64,000 bases of DNA from Phyllobacterium sophorae. Its GTDB lineage: Bacteria; Pseudomonadota; Alphaproteobacteria; Rhizobiales; Rhizobiaceae. A program made the position numbers and the translations under genes. Below, piece by piece: positions 55,914 through 64,000 of this stretch. A model generated the notes under the pieces. That model was given only the letters and a program-made list of their open reading frames with translations, searched no databases and was not told where the DNA came from. The stretch lies in assembly GCF_003010965.1 (NCBI RefSeq), contig NZ_PGGM01000004.1, positions 248,001 through 312,000 of the forward strand. The letters run 5' to 3'. Position 1 is the first letter of the stretch. Each line of letters opens with the position of its first letter.

Positions 55914-56578
55914 TATACAAAGCCCTTTTGTTTCTTTTTCGATTGGATGTATTGGTTGACGTATTGTGCCAAGGCAGGACTAGACTGATTAGCCGATTGC
56001 ATAGGAGTTAATTGAGGAGCTTCCTGAGTAGGAGTAAGTTTTTGTAGGGCACTAAAGATACCACCTGTCGTACTCGTCTCTTCTTCTACTGGTTCTTCCT
56101 CTTTGTCCTTCCCGTAGGCAAGTGCCATAACAATACCGGGCACATTCAGCTTGCGGGGAGCAGGAGCATTTCCACCACTACCACCAGAACTAGAACTAGA
56201 TGGATTGCCTAAAGCGGCATTGAACTTCTGTTCGTACTCTCCGACCGAGGTACCTAGAGAGTCTTTTCTGTTGAGTTTACCTACAGACCCATCACCACCT
56301 AGCCAAGCTTGAGCAGCCTTACCGGGGTCACCATACCTATTGACATAACCTCCGAACTGGTTGTCGAAGATGGCGTCTTGGATAGCAGGGTTGGTCAAAA
56401 ACTCTTCGGTAGATACACGACGACCCAGAGCCTTTTCGCTCCAAGGGCCAATATTGGCTTCCATGATTTGATAGCGGCCTAAGGCTCTACCCATCTTGGG
56501 GTGCGTAGGCCCAATGGCCTTATAGTCGCCACTGCCAGCACTCTCTATAGAAGCGATAGCGTCTCTATATTGTTGCAT
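55913..56578 (-). CDS. Virion-associated lysozyme/transglycosylase with shared C-terminal tail
   Basis: 221 residues. The N-terminal lysozyme-like domain has the catalytic glutamate candidate E12 in IASIESAGSGDYKAIG and the hallmark GRALGRYQIMEANIGPW. After a serine/glycine linker and a charged linker comes the tail (169-215, TSTTGGIFSALQKL, then PMQSANQ), matching that of the M15-like neighbour. Its stop and the downstream start overlap (TAATG-type). Likely digests the wall during DNA ejection. Confidence 0.8.
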   Translation of the reverse strand: MQQYRDAIASIESAGSGDYKAIGPTHPKMGRALGRYQIMEANIGPWSEKALGRRVSTEEFLTNPAIQDAIFDNQFGGYVNRYGDPGKAAQAWLGGDGSVGKLNRKDSLGTSVGEYEQKFNAALGNPSSSSSGGSGGNAPAPRKLNVPGIVMALAYGKDKEEEPVEEETSTTGGIFSALQKLTPTQEAPQLTPMQSANQSSPALAQYVNQYIQSKKKQKGFV

Positions 56579-56624
56579 TTATATCTTCTTCTCAAAATGT
56601 ATAAAATAGAAATTTAGAAAATAA

Positions 56625-56661
56625 GGGGTCAGCAAGGTAAAGGAGCAAACCCCCTGACCCC
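56625..56661 (-). terminator. Hairpin/attenuator within the phage late operon
   Basis: GGGGTCA pairs with TGACCCC across a pyrimidine-rich loop, followed on the minus strand by TTATTTTCT. It lies in the only sizeable gap (111 bases) among these virion genes, between the 547-residue and lysozyme genes, and could lower downstream expression or end a subtranscript. Confidence 0.5.
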
Positions 56662-56689
56662 TACCTCGACTATTAACTAGACGAGTATA

Positions 56690-58333
56690 TTAATATGGAT
56701 TAGCAATATCGACGGCAGCACCACCAACACGATGACCTAAGCCACCAACCAGTAGAGCACCTAGAAGTCCTGCCTCTAGAGCTTGTGGAGCTTTATCATT
56801 GGTACCTGCACCTTGCATAGCGGCTATAATCAGCCTACGCGCTTCATCATTAGGAAGCTTACCTTGCTTAACTGACTTGTGTATCTTATTTATGATTTCA
56901 CCAGCAGTGAAGTTTTTGCCACCTGCCTTAGTCCCACCTTTGAGAAGTAGGTTAGCTAAGTGTTCATCGATATCAGTACGACGACCATCTTTGACAGTCT
57001 CTATTTTACGACGAAGTGCATTCCAAGTTCGGTTGGATAGACTCTGAGGTCCACCAATCTCAACAGGAGCTTTCTTCGTAATCTTTGAAGCAGCTTCTCT
57101 ATTCAAACCAACCCCCAAAGACCTCTGCATACCTCTGTTAGCATCCGCTACGATAGCAGGACTCCACAGACGTTCCAGAAAGTCATCGGCTCGGTCACCG
57201 AAGAGGTCATTAAGCTTACGCTGATTTGCCTGTCTCTTGAAGAACTGATACGCCTTGTCGTGGTCACCACCAAAGTCAATCAGCTTGTCTTGAAAGAATT
57301 GCTTCTGGGCTTTGATACCCTTTGAATCTCCCGCTTGAGGTGTAAACCAATCAGCAAGGCCACCGACTTCACGCTTAGCCTGAGAGACACTGCTCCCATA
57401 AACATCTTCGATAACATCTCGACCCTTACCCGGACTTCTTGCAATCCTATTAAGTTCTGCAAGCGTACGGTCTTCATCAATGGGTAGGGGTATAGGATGG
57501 TGGTGAAGGTATTCCTGAATTTGATGACTGGATGGGGTATCTTCTATTCCGGGGATGTTCTCTTTGAGAATCTTAGGAATTTGGTTTCCACCAACCGTAT
57601 CATTATATTCTTTAGCAGCGGTATAGAGTTCTTTACCACCGACACGGTTAGGCGCGAGACCTAGTTTTGAAAGACCCTTCTGAACAACATTACTAACTAA
57701 AGGGGCGGCAGCAGGACCGAGAGCACCAAAGGCACCACCGGTAAGCATTCCCTGTTCTACGTCTTCCCCTCTAACTGCTGCATCAGCACCACCTAGGGCA
57801 GTACCAGTAGCACCACCTAGTCCGACACGAGTAGCGAAGCCTAGTCCACCAGTAAGTCCAGGAATAGACCTCGCACCGGTAGCTATTGCCCCACCGGGGA
57901 GAGCCATAAGGGCACCAGTACCGGCAGCAGCACCAGTGAGTTCACCGGCAGTAGCAGCATAAGGATGATACTCCTTCGACTGCTTACCAGCTTCCTCACT
58001 GTACTTACGTGCCTCCTCCCAAGTCTGGCCTGTGGTATCACGACCAACCATAGAAGTAGGAAGGTGTGTATCTAGCCATGCGTCAGCATCCAAATAGCGT
58101 TCTTTGAGCCATGGGCCGACAATAGGTACTCCGTTAGCAAAGCCTTGGCCGAAGGCAGTGTATTCACCCTCTTCACCCCTAAGCCTTGATTGTTCGGCTG
58201 AGTCGCTAAAACTACGAATGTCATCAATAGTGACGCCCTCAGACGCAATGTACCCGTCGATATCTTGTTCGGGGGCATTCTGTTCCGCCATCTTTCTGAC
58301 GTTACGTTTGATACGTGCGAGGTCTTTCGCCAT
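56690..58333 (-). CDS. Phage internal virion / ejection protein candidate
   Basis: 547 residues. MAKDLARIKRNVRKMAEQNA opens a helical region, then a glycine/alanine-rich hydrophobic stretch (GAAAGTGALMALPGGAIATG, then GLGGATGTALGGADAAVRGE) that could enter membranes, then a long helical C-terminus. This is the composition of podoviral internal proteins that leave the particle to form a trans-envelope channel. Function inferred from composition and position. Confidence 0.6.
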   Translation of the reverse strand: MAKDLARIKRNVRKMAEQNAPEQDIDGYIASEGVTIDDIRSFSDSAEQSRLRGEEGEYTAFGQGFANGVPIVGPWLKERYLDADAWLDTHLPTSMVGRDTTGQTWEEARKYSEEAGKQSKEYHPYAATAGELTGAAAGTGALMALPGGAIATGARSIPGLTGGLGFATRVGLGGATGTALGGADAAVRGEDVEQGMLTGGAFGALGPAAAPLVSNVVQKGLSKLGLAPNRVGGKELYTAAKEYNDTVGGNQIPKILKENIPGIEDTPSSHQIQEYLHHHPIPLPIDEDRTLAELNRIARSPGKGRDVIEDVYGSSVSQAKREVGGLADWFTPQAGDSKGIKAQKQFFQDKLIDFGGDHDKAYQFFKRQANQRKLNDLFGDRADDFLERLWSPAIVADANRGMQRSLGVGLNREAASKITKKAPVEIGGPQSLSNRTWNALRRKIETVKDGRRTDIDEHLANLLLKGGTKAGGKNFTAGEIINKIHKSVKQGKLPNDEARRLIIAAMQGAGTNDKAPQALEAGLLGALLVGGLGHRVGGAAVDIANPY

Positions 58334-58335
58334 TA

Positions 58336-60363
58336 TTAATCCAATCCGTATTTGGTTTTATAGTTTGTTTTCCCATCAGCTTGAGGAGCCGTAGGTTGTC
58401 CCTGAGCAGCAGAAGTGCCGGGAGATACATGGATATTAGTTGGTGTAGGTCCACTCTCAGCAGCCTTGAGTGCATCTTGACGTGCCTGTTCAGGTGGCAT
58501 TGATGCACGACGAGCAGCAATCTTATGCAGGCGAGAAACCTCCGCCTTGTACTCGTTTAGAGCCTGTAGCCAATCCTTAGGCGAAAGGGTGTAGTTCTGG
58601 AGTCTCTGAAGAGCACCCTGAGCTTTCTGACCTTCTGCCTCAGTAATCTGACCACCACCACGGAGAGAGTTAAACGCCGTGAGGAACGAACCATTGACAA
58701 CCTTATCGACGCGCGAAAGGAAATCACGTCCTTCTGGGGTAACGGCAATATTGTTCATACTAGCCATACCGTCCAGCAGACCTGTGGAGTTATCGATACC
58801 CGGATGACTCTCTAGGATATTCAATTCACCTAGGGCTGCACCCGTGTCACTATTGACCTTATCGAAAGCGAGCAGAGATTCACCCTGTCCCTTACCATAG
58901 GCCCCACCCTCACGCTTAAGACGTTCTTCTTCCTCAGGAGTACGTACCGTTTGACCGGGGAGATTAACTTCTTCCCATTCACCAGTATCCTTACGTCTTT
59001 GCCAAGTGTGTACGGTACCATTCGCGTCGGTTGTCCGTTCGATACCTGCGAAATAACCACCAGCACCACCTGAGCCACCACCGTTCTTCTGGTCAATGAA
59101 CTCCTTGAGTAGTTCTGGGTTTCGAGCCATAGCCTCAGCTTCAGCAGCACTCATACCCTGACCAGTGAGCCAATCGTAAGTAGCCCTTTGCTGACCGATA
59201 AGTTCTTTCTGACCCATCTGGAGCTTCCGTCTGGCGTCTATCCGTTGAAGGAGAGCATTACCTTGGTCCGGGAACCTAGGGTCCAGATTTGCAAGAGCAG
59301 CACCGATGACTGAGAAATCAAAGAAAGGTTGTTTTTCTTCCTTGAAGGGGTTTTCAGCACTAGCATTGGGAGCCGCCGGAAAACGTGGTGCGTTGTCCAG
59401 GTAATCCGACTGAGGAGTAAAACTCTCGTTACCCGTCACCTTTGGAGCATCTGGGAATCGACCATCTTGTTTCGTCAGAGCTTCCTGACGCAGACGTTGC
59501 TCTTCGGGCAATTGTGTACCGGAAGGAGCGAAGATACCACCAAGAATTAGGTTATTAATGTCATCATCGACAGCCCCAGTAGTAGCAGGAGCATCGTTAG
59601 CAGGAATATCCTGCATCTTATCGAACCTACGCTCGTGAGGGTTAGTAGGAACAGGGGAAGCAGGAGCCTGAGGGGCAGCGTTAGGAGCAGCAACATCAGG
59701 GATGTTCTGCATCTTATCGAACCTACCAGCATTAGGAGCGTCAGGAGTCCTCGTATATTCAGCCCCCGGTAAATTACCGAGAACCTTGTCCCAGATGTTA
59801 GGCTCTTCAGCTACAGGAGTCTGTGAACCGATTGCGGTACCAAACTGAGTAGCTAGGTCTTGAATGTTCTTTTCTTTACGAGCACGAGCAGCATCAACCT
59901 TTGCTTTAATTTCGTTAGCCTTGGGGTTAGCAGCCGTGTAGGGTTTAGCAGAACGAAGGAATTCCTCTTCCTCCATCTGTTCCGACAGAGCATCCTCTTC
60001 CATAATCCGCTTAGCTGCTTCAGCCTTAGGATTATTGCTATAAGCAAATCCTGAGTCACGAGCCGCACGAGATTCAGACTGACGGTAGTCATTCAGGAGG
60101 GGTATATCCGCCATGAAGCCACCACTAGGTGTATTCACGATAGGACGACCCTTCCCTGCCTGTTCCTGTACTAGGACTTCAGGGTCAATTACCGGAAGGG
60201 CTGTAGATTTCTTATCACGAAAGGCTTTCTGCTTCTCAGCTTCTTCCCTAGCGGCTTTGTTCTTAGCCCTTATAGCATTCTGAGACTCTAAGGTTTTCTT
60301 GACCTTAGCTTGTCTCGGAGTCTCTTCGGCAGAGCCAAAAAGGAAATCAAAAATACCAGCCAT
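58336..60363 (-). CDS. Phage large internal/tail protein with repeated RFDKMQxIP motif
   Basis: 675 residues from the ATG at 60363, behind GGAGAATATA. The N-terminal third is strongly charged and helical; residues 190-350 are proline/asparagine-rich and disordered, with RFDKMQNIP near 214 and RFDKMQDIP near 246; the C-terminal part is helical. Not recognised as a named family; probably an internal or ejection protein like its neighbour. Confidence 0.6.
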   Translation of the reverse strand: MAGIFDFLFGSAEETPRQAKVKKTLESQNAIRAKNKAAREEAEKQKAFRDKKSTALPVIDPEVLVQEQAGKGRPIVNTPSGGFMADIPLLNDYRQSESRAARDSGFAYSNNPKAEAAKRIMEEDALSEQMEEEEFLRSAKPYTAANPKANEIKAKVDAARARKEKNIQDLATQFGTAIGSQTPVAEEPNIWDKVLGNLPGAEYTRTPDAPNAGRFDKMQNIPDVAAPNAAPQAPASPVPTNPHERRFDKMQDIPANDAPATTGAVDDDINNLILGGIFAPSGTQLPEEQRLRQEALTKQDGRFPDAPKVTGNESFTPQSDYLDNAPRFPAAPNASAENPFKEEKQPFFDFSVIGAALANLDPRFPDQGNALLQRIDARRKLQMGQKELIGQQRATYDWLTGQGMSAAEAEAMARNPELLKEFIDQKNGGGSGGAGGYFAGIERTTDANGTVHTWQRRKDTGEWEEVNLPGQTVRTPEEEERLKREGGAYGKGQGESLLAFDKVNSDTGAALGELNILESHPGIDNSTGLLDGMASMNNIAVTPEGRDFLSRVDKVVNGSFLTAFNSLRGGGQITEAEGQKAQGALQRLQNYTLSPKDWLQALNEYKAEVSRLHKIAARRASMPPEQARQDALKAAESGPTPTNIHVSPGTSAAQGQPTAPQADGKTNYKTKYGLD

Positions 60364-60375
60364 TATATTCTCCAA

Positions 60376-61821
60376 TTAGCGAAGCTTGCTATAGTCCACA
60401 GACTTATAGGACTTACCCTTGTGTTTGAACTTACCAACCGCTTCAGGCTGTTTCCTCTCGACCTCCTGTGCCATAACACCAAGGATGCCGACTTTACCTT
60501 TAGGCTTCTCGTCATTCATTTCGTATTCGTAGACGTTATGTCCGCCCGGAGTCTTACCTACCTTCTTGACATCCTTTTTAAGACGTTCGTCAGAAGCAAA
60601 GTTAGTACCGGAGAACAAAGTACCTAGCGCACCTAAGATATTCATAGGCTGACTAGACTTACCCGACTGTGTACCGTAACTACCAGCCGACTGTGTACCA
60701 GCCGAAAGAAGTCCACCAAGTCTCGACCAATCTTGCATATCGTATTGTGAGAACTGGTTGATAAGGTCGTCAAGCTGACCCTGCGACATGTTGTCAATCT
60801 GACCACCAATCTGAGCCTGTTTGTCAGCGTCGTACGTCTTGTTCCCTTGGATAGTCGGAAGAGCCGAAATCATACCGAGGACGTTACTGAAGCCCGTGTT
60901 CTCTAGTCCACCAGCCCCCTGGAGAGCGGCCAACTTGTCACGGAATTGGTTCTGACCAATAGAAGCAGTGTTAGCACCAGCGTTTGCAATTCCACCGGCA
61001 GCATTAAGTGCGGTGTTCATGCCAGAAAGCTTGTTGTTAATGTCTTGCGACTTGTAACCAGTCAAACTATTAGCAACATTAATATTGTTACCAATGTTCG
61101 TACCTTCCACACCAGCTACACCAGCGGCAGCATTACCTTGGATACCAAGACGCCCTTGCTGTTCACCAGAGATAGCGTTAGCAGCCTGAAGCTGACGGTC
61201 ACGTTCTTGATTGTAGTTAGTGTATCGGAGGTCGTTGCTCGTCTTAGCTAAGCTATCTGCGAGAACACCCTGATTGGCCCCACTACCGTAACGTCCACCA
61301 GCAGCGAACATACGCGATGTGTCATCGAACACAGATTCCTGAGCATCAGAAACCATCTTGTCTATGTAGGGATTATTCTGGAGCATATCACCAGCAGCCG
61401 TACCAGAGAGGTATTGCTGTGCAGCACCCGGAGTACCTGCCTTGTCGTAGACGTTCTGCCAATTTGCAGCAGAGACATCACCGAAGTCCTGTTCCAGTGC
61501 AGACGTATCAATCGGACCTACGTTCTGTGCATTGTCAGCTATATTCTGGTACAGAGGGATGGTGCTATTGATGTTATTAACACCTTGGTCAACCGTAGGG
61601 TTAGAACCAGACTGACCCATAGCCAACATAGCGTCAGCAGCAGTCTTAGCACCCGGAGTCATACCATTGTTCTGGAACGTCTGGGCAGCAGCATTAATAG
61701 GAGCAGTCTGCAACTGTTGGTTCATGTTATTGTATTGAGTAGAACCGGGAGTGGCCCAAGCCGGATTGCCTGTGTTGTAGTTCTGGGCAGCAGTCTTGTT
61801 TTGACCGGAAGTATTTGCCAT
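60376..61821 (-). CDS. Phage virion protein with C-terminal S74 intramolecular chaperone
   Basis: 481 residues. A long asparagine/glutamine/alanine-rich body, without an enzymatic domain, ends in an S74 peptidase/chaperone domain (408-481): FASDERLKKDVKKVG with the Ser-Lys dyad, then GVMAQEVERKQPEAVG and YKSVDYSKLR. S74 domains help trimerise fibres and then cut themselves off. Placed among internal-protein genes rather than with the two fibres. Confidence 0.82.
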   Translation of the reverse strand: MANTSGQNKTAAQNYNTGNPAWATPGSTQYNNMNQQLQTAPINAAAQTFQNNGMTPGAKTAADAMLAMGQSGSNPTVDQGVNNINSTIPLYQNIADNAQNVGPIDTSALEQDFGDVSAANWQNVYDKAGTPGAAQQYLSGTAAGDMLQNNPYIDKMVSDAQESVFDDTSRMFAAGGRYGSGANQGVLADSLAKTSNDLRYTNYNQERDRQLQAANAISGEQQGRLGIQGNAAAGVAGVEGTNIGNNINVANSLTGYKSQDINNKLSGMNTALNAAGGIANAGANTASIGQNQFRDKLAALQGAGGLENTGFSNVLGMISALPTIQGNKTYDADKQAQIGGQIDNMSQGQLDDLINQFSQYDMQDWSRLGGLLSAGTQSAGSYGTQSGKSSQPMNILGALGTLFSGTNFASDERLKKDVKKVGKTPGGHNVYEYEMNDEKPKGKVGILGVMAQEVERKQPEAVGKFKHKGKSYKSVDYSKLR

Positions 61822-61823
61822 AT

Positions 61824-61997
61824 TTATTTTCCTTTCGGACCACCAAAACTATGCTTGGACTTGTCCCACATATTAGGCGATAGGTCTGGTTTGGAATGGA
61901 TGTGCTTAAGAAGACCGACAGACGGAGAACTAGGCCCTAACTTAGGGGCCTTTGCCTTAGCGACCTTCTTTATTGTGACCCTCTTGAGCTTTGCCAT
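61824..61997 (-). CDS. Small basic phage protein (57 residues)
   Basis: A short frame fills the gap between the S74 gene and the next gene. The start codon overlaps the upstream stop (TAATG at 61995-61999), and the product begins MAKLKRVTIKKVAKAKAPKL and ends HSFGGPKGK. Very basic, perhaps a DNA-binding or scaffold peptide of the virion. Supported by gene packing rather than by homology. Confidence 0.6.
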   Translation of the reverse strand: MAKLKRVTIKKVAKAKAPKLGPSSPSVGLLKHIHSKPDLSPNMWDKSKHSFGGPKGK

Positions 61998-62401
61998 TAG
62001 TGATTTCCCGCAGTGCGCCTCGTAGACTTCTCTTTTGCCAGACGGTCTTCGAGAGCTTGGAGTCGCGATGCATACTCAGGGTCTACCCTAGGTGCACGTT
62101 GCTGTGCTGTGGCCCTTTTGGCTTTCAACTGTTCAATCACCTGCCTAGCCTGAGCTATAGCGGGATTGTTCTGCCAAGTTTGATTAGTGACAGAAGGACC
62201 AGTATAACCGGTAGCAGCTAGAGCGTTGTTCATCCCACCAAGGGATGCATCCGAGAAGCCAGCACGAGTTGGTCCTGTATATGGATTATAACCATTACCA
62301 CTCTTATAGAGGTCCATACCCTCAGCAGCAGCCTCCTTGAGAAGGGGTTCAGCCCACTTCGGTGGTTTATTCTCTTGTGTTGTCTTACTAGTTTTTGACA
62401 T
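61997..62401 (-). CDS. Phage structural protein, unknown
   Basis: 134 residues, proline/asparagine/alanine-rich at the start (KPPKWAEPLLKEAAAEGMDL, YNPYTGPTRAGF) and helical at the end (RVDPEYASRLQALEDRLAKE). Tight packing with both neighbours. Similar proteins occur beside S74 genes in podoviruses; no function known. Confidence 0.6.
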   Translation of the reverse strand: MSKTSKTTQENKPPKWAEPLLKEAAAEGMDLYKSGNGYNPYTGPTRAGFSDASLGGMNNALAATGYTGPSVTNQTWQNNPAIAQARQVIEQLKAKRATAQQRAPRVDPEYASRLQALEDRLAKEKSTRRTAGNH

Positions 62402-62836
62402 CTAAATATCTTTCTTAAATACCACGATTGACTCGTTAAAGCCGTAATCGCCTAAGAGCTTTCTATAACCTTTTCGGCCCCACCAATGAGCTTGTGTTAC
62501 TCCATGTTCCTGCTTAGCCCATTCTTCTATTTCGGACATAAGAGGAAGAGCGTCTTCTATTCGAGAGCCACCAGCCTGTGCGTACATGAGAATCTTTTTC
62601 CCATTGCTAGCTAGCGTGATAATCTCTGTAATAGGAGTGAGTACAACTTTGCTTTCCTCATCTAAGATAAGCCATAGTTGCCTTTCACCTCTGAAGCATT
62701 GACCTAAAGCGTGCTCTACAGTCTCTTCGTCTGGGAACTTATCGCAATACTTAGTAATGCAAGCGATTATTTCCGGCCAATGTGGTTCCATTTCTTCGGT
62801 AGTCATATGTTGTGTGTTCTTGAGTGTCAGAGTCAT
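62402..62836 (-). CDS. Phage GNAT-like fold protein
   Basis: 144 residues from the ATG at 62836 (MTLTLKNTQHM), which overlaps the upstream stop. QLWLILDEESKVVLTPITEI and KILMYAQAGGSRIEDALPLM, followed by HWWGRKGYRKLLGDYGF, resemble a GNAT acyltransferase core with GR-GW-type ending. GNAT-like proteins occur in the structural clusters of podoviruses with unknown targets. Activity unproven. Confidence 0.6.
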   Translation of the reverse strand: MTLTLKNTQHMTTEEMEPHWPEIIACITKYCDKFPDEETVEHALGQCFRGERQLWLILDEESKVVLTPITEIITLASNGKKILMYAQAGGSRIEDALPLMSEIEEWAKQEHGVTQAHWWGRKGYRKLLGDYGFNESIVVFKKDI

Positions 62837-63180
62837 TAACCGCTCCGTCCCGGCCACTCAACAACAGTCAATGTGACATCAATAGCATTGGACGTACCGG
62901 CCTGTACCTTGATTGTATCACCCTCAGCTAAAACCAACCCCTCTAGAGGGAAGTAGGTATAGAGATTTCCGGGTATTGATTGTTGGTGGACCAATTTATA
63001 GGAATCGGCTGCCGCAGTAGAATTCCAAGTGATACTCACTGTAGCAGCGGTACCAGTAATGTTTACACAGCGGATACCGATACAGTAGGTGTACTGACCA
63101 GCCGTAAATATGGTCGTGTTTGAAGTAGTCGTTAAGTGTGCACCTACACTTCTACACTGATTAGTAGCAAAATTACTCAT
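62836..63180 (-). CDS. Phage small beta-rich structural protein
   Basis: 114 residues of alternating strands (YTYCIGIRCVNITGTAATVS ... VTLTVVEWPGRSG), like head-fibre or tail decoration proteins. Its ATG overlaps the upstream stop. Not recognised further. Confidence 0.6.
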   Translation of the reverse strand: MSNFATNQCRSVGAHLTTTSNTTIFTAGQYTYCIGIRCVNITGTAATVSITWNSTAAADSYKLVHQQSIPGNLYTYFPLEGLVLAEGDTIKVQAGTSNAIDVTLTVVEWPGRSG

Positions 63181-64000
63181 TATCGATGTCCCTCTGGTTG
63201 TCCCTCAGGCTCAACTCCGTGGACGTGTGTCCAGTTCTGACCAGCAGGAATAGATAATTCGAACCTATGCATCTGACCTGAAGCTATAGTTGGGATAAGG
63301 CCAGTGACAGTTGAGTTGTTAGCGGACTGTTTCCAGTTTCTAGGTTGTCCGGGGAAGTCTTTGGTAGCTACTCGACCAGAAGTGGTTGTAGCGTCAGTCA
63401 GTGGCCTAAAGCCTTTGACGTAAGTTCTACGACCCTCACTCAATGCGATATCAGCAGTTTGAAGTCTTGCTGCTACAGGGTCGCCGGAGAAGAACCCTAG
63501 GCGATAGTCATCGTCAAACGCAGCAAAGACCGGTAGAGAACCAGACCAAGCACGAGAGTCTAATGAGAACGGAAGGTCGTCTAGGTTACCTACGTTATCG
63601 AGAAGTTCCAATGTGTAGCCGGGGGTAACCGAGTCACAGATGGCCGTCAGGATGGTATCGGGCTTGATAAGGCTCCAACGGTCGATACCGTAGTTGTAAG
63701 CGAGTAGACGGTCGAACGTCTGGTCATTCTGGTTTTCGACAGACCTATAAGCCCAATAGACGCAAGCACGTGCCGGGTCTTCAAACCCATAGATGTAATA
63801 CGTCTCGTTGAAGTCACAGTCATCGAAGAAGAAGCGGTCTACCCGCTCCACACCAATCTTAATCGGATTAGGGGTAGCGTACTTATAGAAGCCATCCTGA
63901 GACAGATAGAAGGTACCACCACCCGTTGAGATAATGGAGTTTCTAGCGTGGGTACCGTGTTGCTCAACAGTCTTCTGGAACCGGAAAATTAGGGGTGTCG
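63180..64000 (-). CDS. Phage tail protein, partial (beta-propeller-like)
   Basis: The C-terminal 273 residues of a larger protein; the frame stays open to the window edge, so the GTG at 63851 is internal and not a start. Repeated strand-turn units (STGGGTFYLSQDGFYKYATP; ARACVYWAYRSVEN; GIDRWSLIKPDTI) look like a propeller or the packaged-DNA stabilisation/tail-hub proteins of short-tailed phages. The N-terminus lies outside. Confidence 0.7.
   Translation of the reverse strand, partial: TPLIFRFQKTVEQHGTHARNSIISTGGGTFYLSQDGFYKYATPNPIKIGVERVDRFFFDDCDFNETYYIYGFEDPARACVYWAYRSVENQNDQTFDRLLAYNYGIDRWSLIKPDTILTAICDSVTPGYTLELLDNVGNLDDLPFSLDSRAWSGSLPVFAAFDDDYRLGFFSGDPVAARLQTADIALSEGRRTYVKGFRPLTDATTTSGRVATKDFPGQPRNWKQSANNSTVTGLIPTIASGQMHRFELSIPAGQNWTHVHGVEPEGQPEGHR

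Larger units (their letters stand above)
50128..64000. mobile_element. Prophage (late region, partial) beside tRNA-Val
   Basis: All genes are on the minus strand, often overlapping by one to four bases, and are phage structural or lysis genes in AT-richer DNA. The left limit is the tRNA 3' end; the right limit lies beyond the window. The visible order, in the direction of transcription, is tail protein, small structural proteins, S74 protein, internal/ejection-type proteins, virion lysozyme, M15-like peptidase, tail fibres, endolysin, small membrane proteins. No contractile-sheath, tape-measure or baseplate gene is seen, so a short-tailed phage is favoured. The integrase, terminase and head genes are out of view. 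Confidence 0.85.

Noticed and set aside
63180..63851. Reading the 223-codon frame as a complete gene starting at GTG 63851
   Set aside because: The frame continues without a stop to base 64000 with in-family sequence, so the gene is cut by the window edge.
50128..64000. Gene-transfer agent or phage-tail-like bacteriocin instead of a prophage
   Set aside because: The fibres, virion hydrolases, internal-protein genes and tRNA junction fit a podovirus-like prophage better, though head genes are not visible to settle it.

Overview
The window is chromosomal DNA of an alphaproteobacterium of the Hyphomicrobiales (Rhizobiales), most like the Brucella / Ochrobactrum / Phyllobacterium / Mesorhizobium group. 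The evidence is a clear Omp10 lipoprotein, a CpdR cell-cycle receiver, a eukaryotic-type ornithine decarboxylase next to a long structured leader, homospermidine synthase, a GltB/GltD pair, TrhO and a rhizobial-type Hsp20. Positions 1-50,127 are GC-rich host sequence. From about 50,130 to the right edge the DNA is visibly AT-richer, every gene lies on the minus strand, and the genes are those of a tailed phage.

Host layout: gnd (pentose phosphate pathway) and an esterase (0-2.3 kb); a GNAT enzyme and ornithine decarboxylase (2.4-4.3 kb); an amidase-LysR overlap and a DUF1007/NicO metal-transport pair (4.8-8.7 kb); an aminotransferase, a DUF533 protein, trhO and eda (9.3-13.8 kb); a DUF882 envelope protein, an M3 peptidase overlapping a heme oxidative N-demethylase-like gene, and homospermidine synthase (13.9-20.4 kb); omp10, a 5'-nucleotidase with a LysM tail, hemH, an SPFH/NfeD pair, a HicA-type toxin-antitoxin pair and kdsD (21-28 kb); an outer-membrane barrel, galU, a lytic transglycosylase, an SGNH-fold protein and an unusual repeat-bearing S10 carboxypeptidase-like lipoprotein (28.3-36.9 kb); gltBD, threonine aldolase and hsp20 (37.2-45.5 kb); a lysophospholipase-like hydrolase, hisN, a small RNA gene, N-formylglutamate amidohydrolase, cpdR and tRNA-Val(GAC) (46-50.1 kb).

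Themes: polyamines (ornithine to putrescine to homospermidine), ammonia assimilation (gltBD), envelope building and remodelling (galU, kdsD, lytic transglycosylase, DUF882, OMPs), and short intergenic elements. Two roughly 190-bp MITE-like elements with 12-bp terminal inverted repeats (one copy with a decayed right end) and two copies of another structured repeat are present; both copies of the latter sit between convergent genes.

The phage segment (50.13-64.0 kb, continuing past the edge) abuts an intact tRNA-Val gene, as expected for a tRNA-integrated prophage. Only the virion/late region and lysis cassette are visible: a tail protein cut by the window edge, small structural proteins, an S74-chaperone protein, two large internal or ejection-type proteins, a virion lysozyme and an M15-like peptidase that share a homologous C-terminal tail, two tail fibres, a GH19 endolysin and three small membrane proteins. 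No integrase, terminase, capsid or replication gene is in view. The observations that seem least described are the shared tails of the two virion peptidoglycan hydrolases, the tandem-repeat S10 lipoprotein, the intergenic repeat families and the small RNA.
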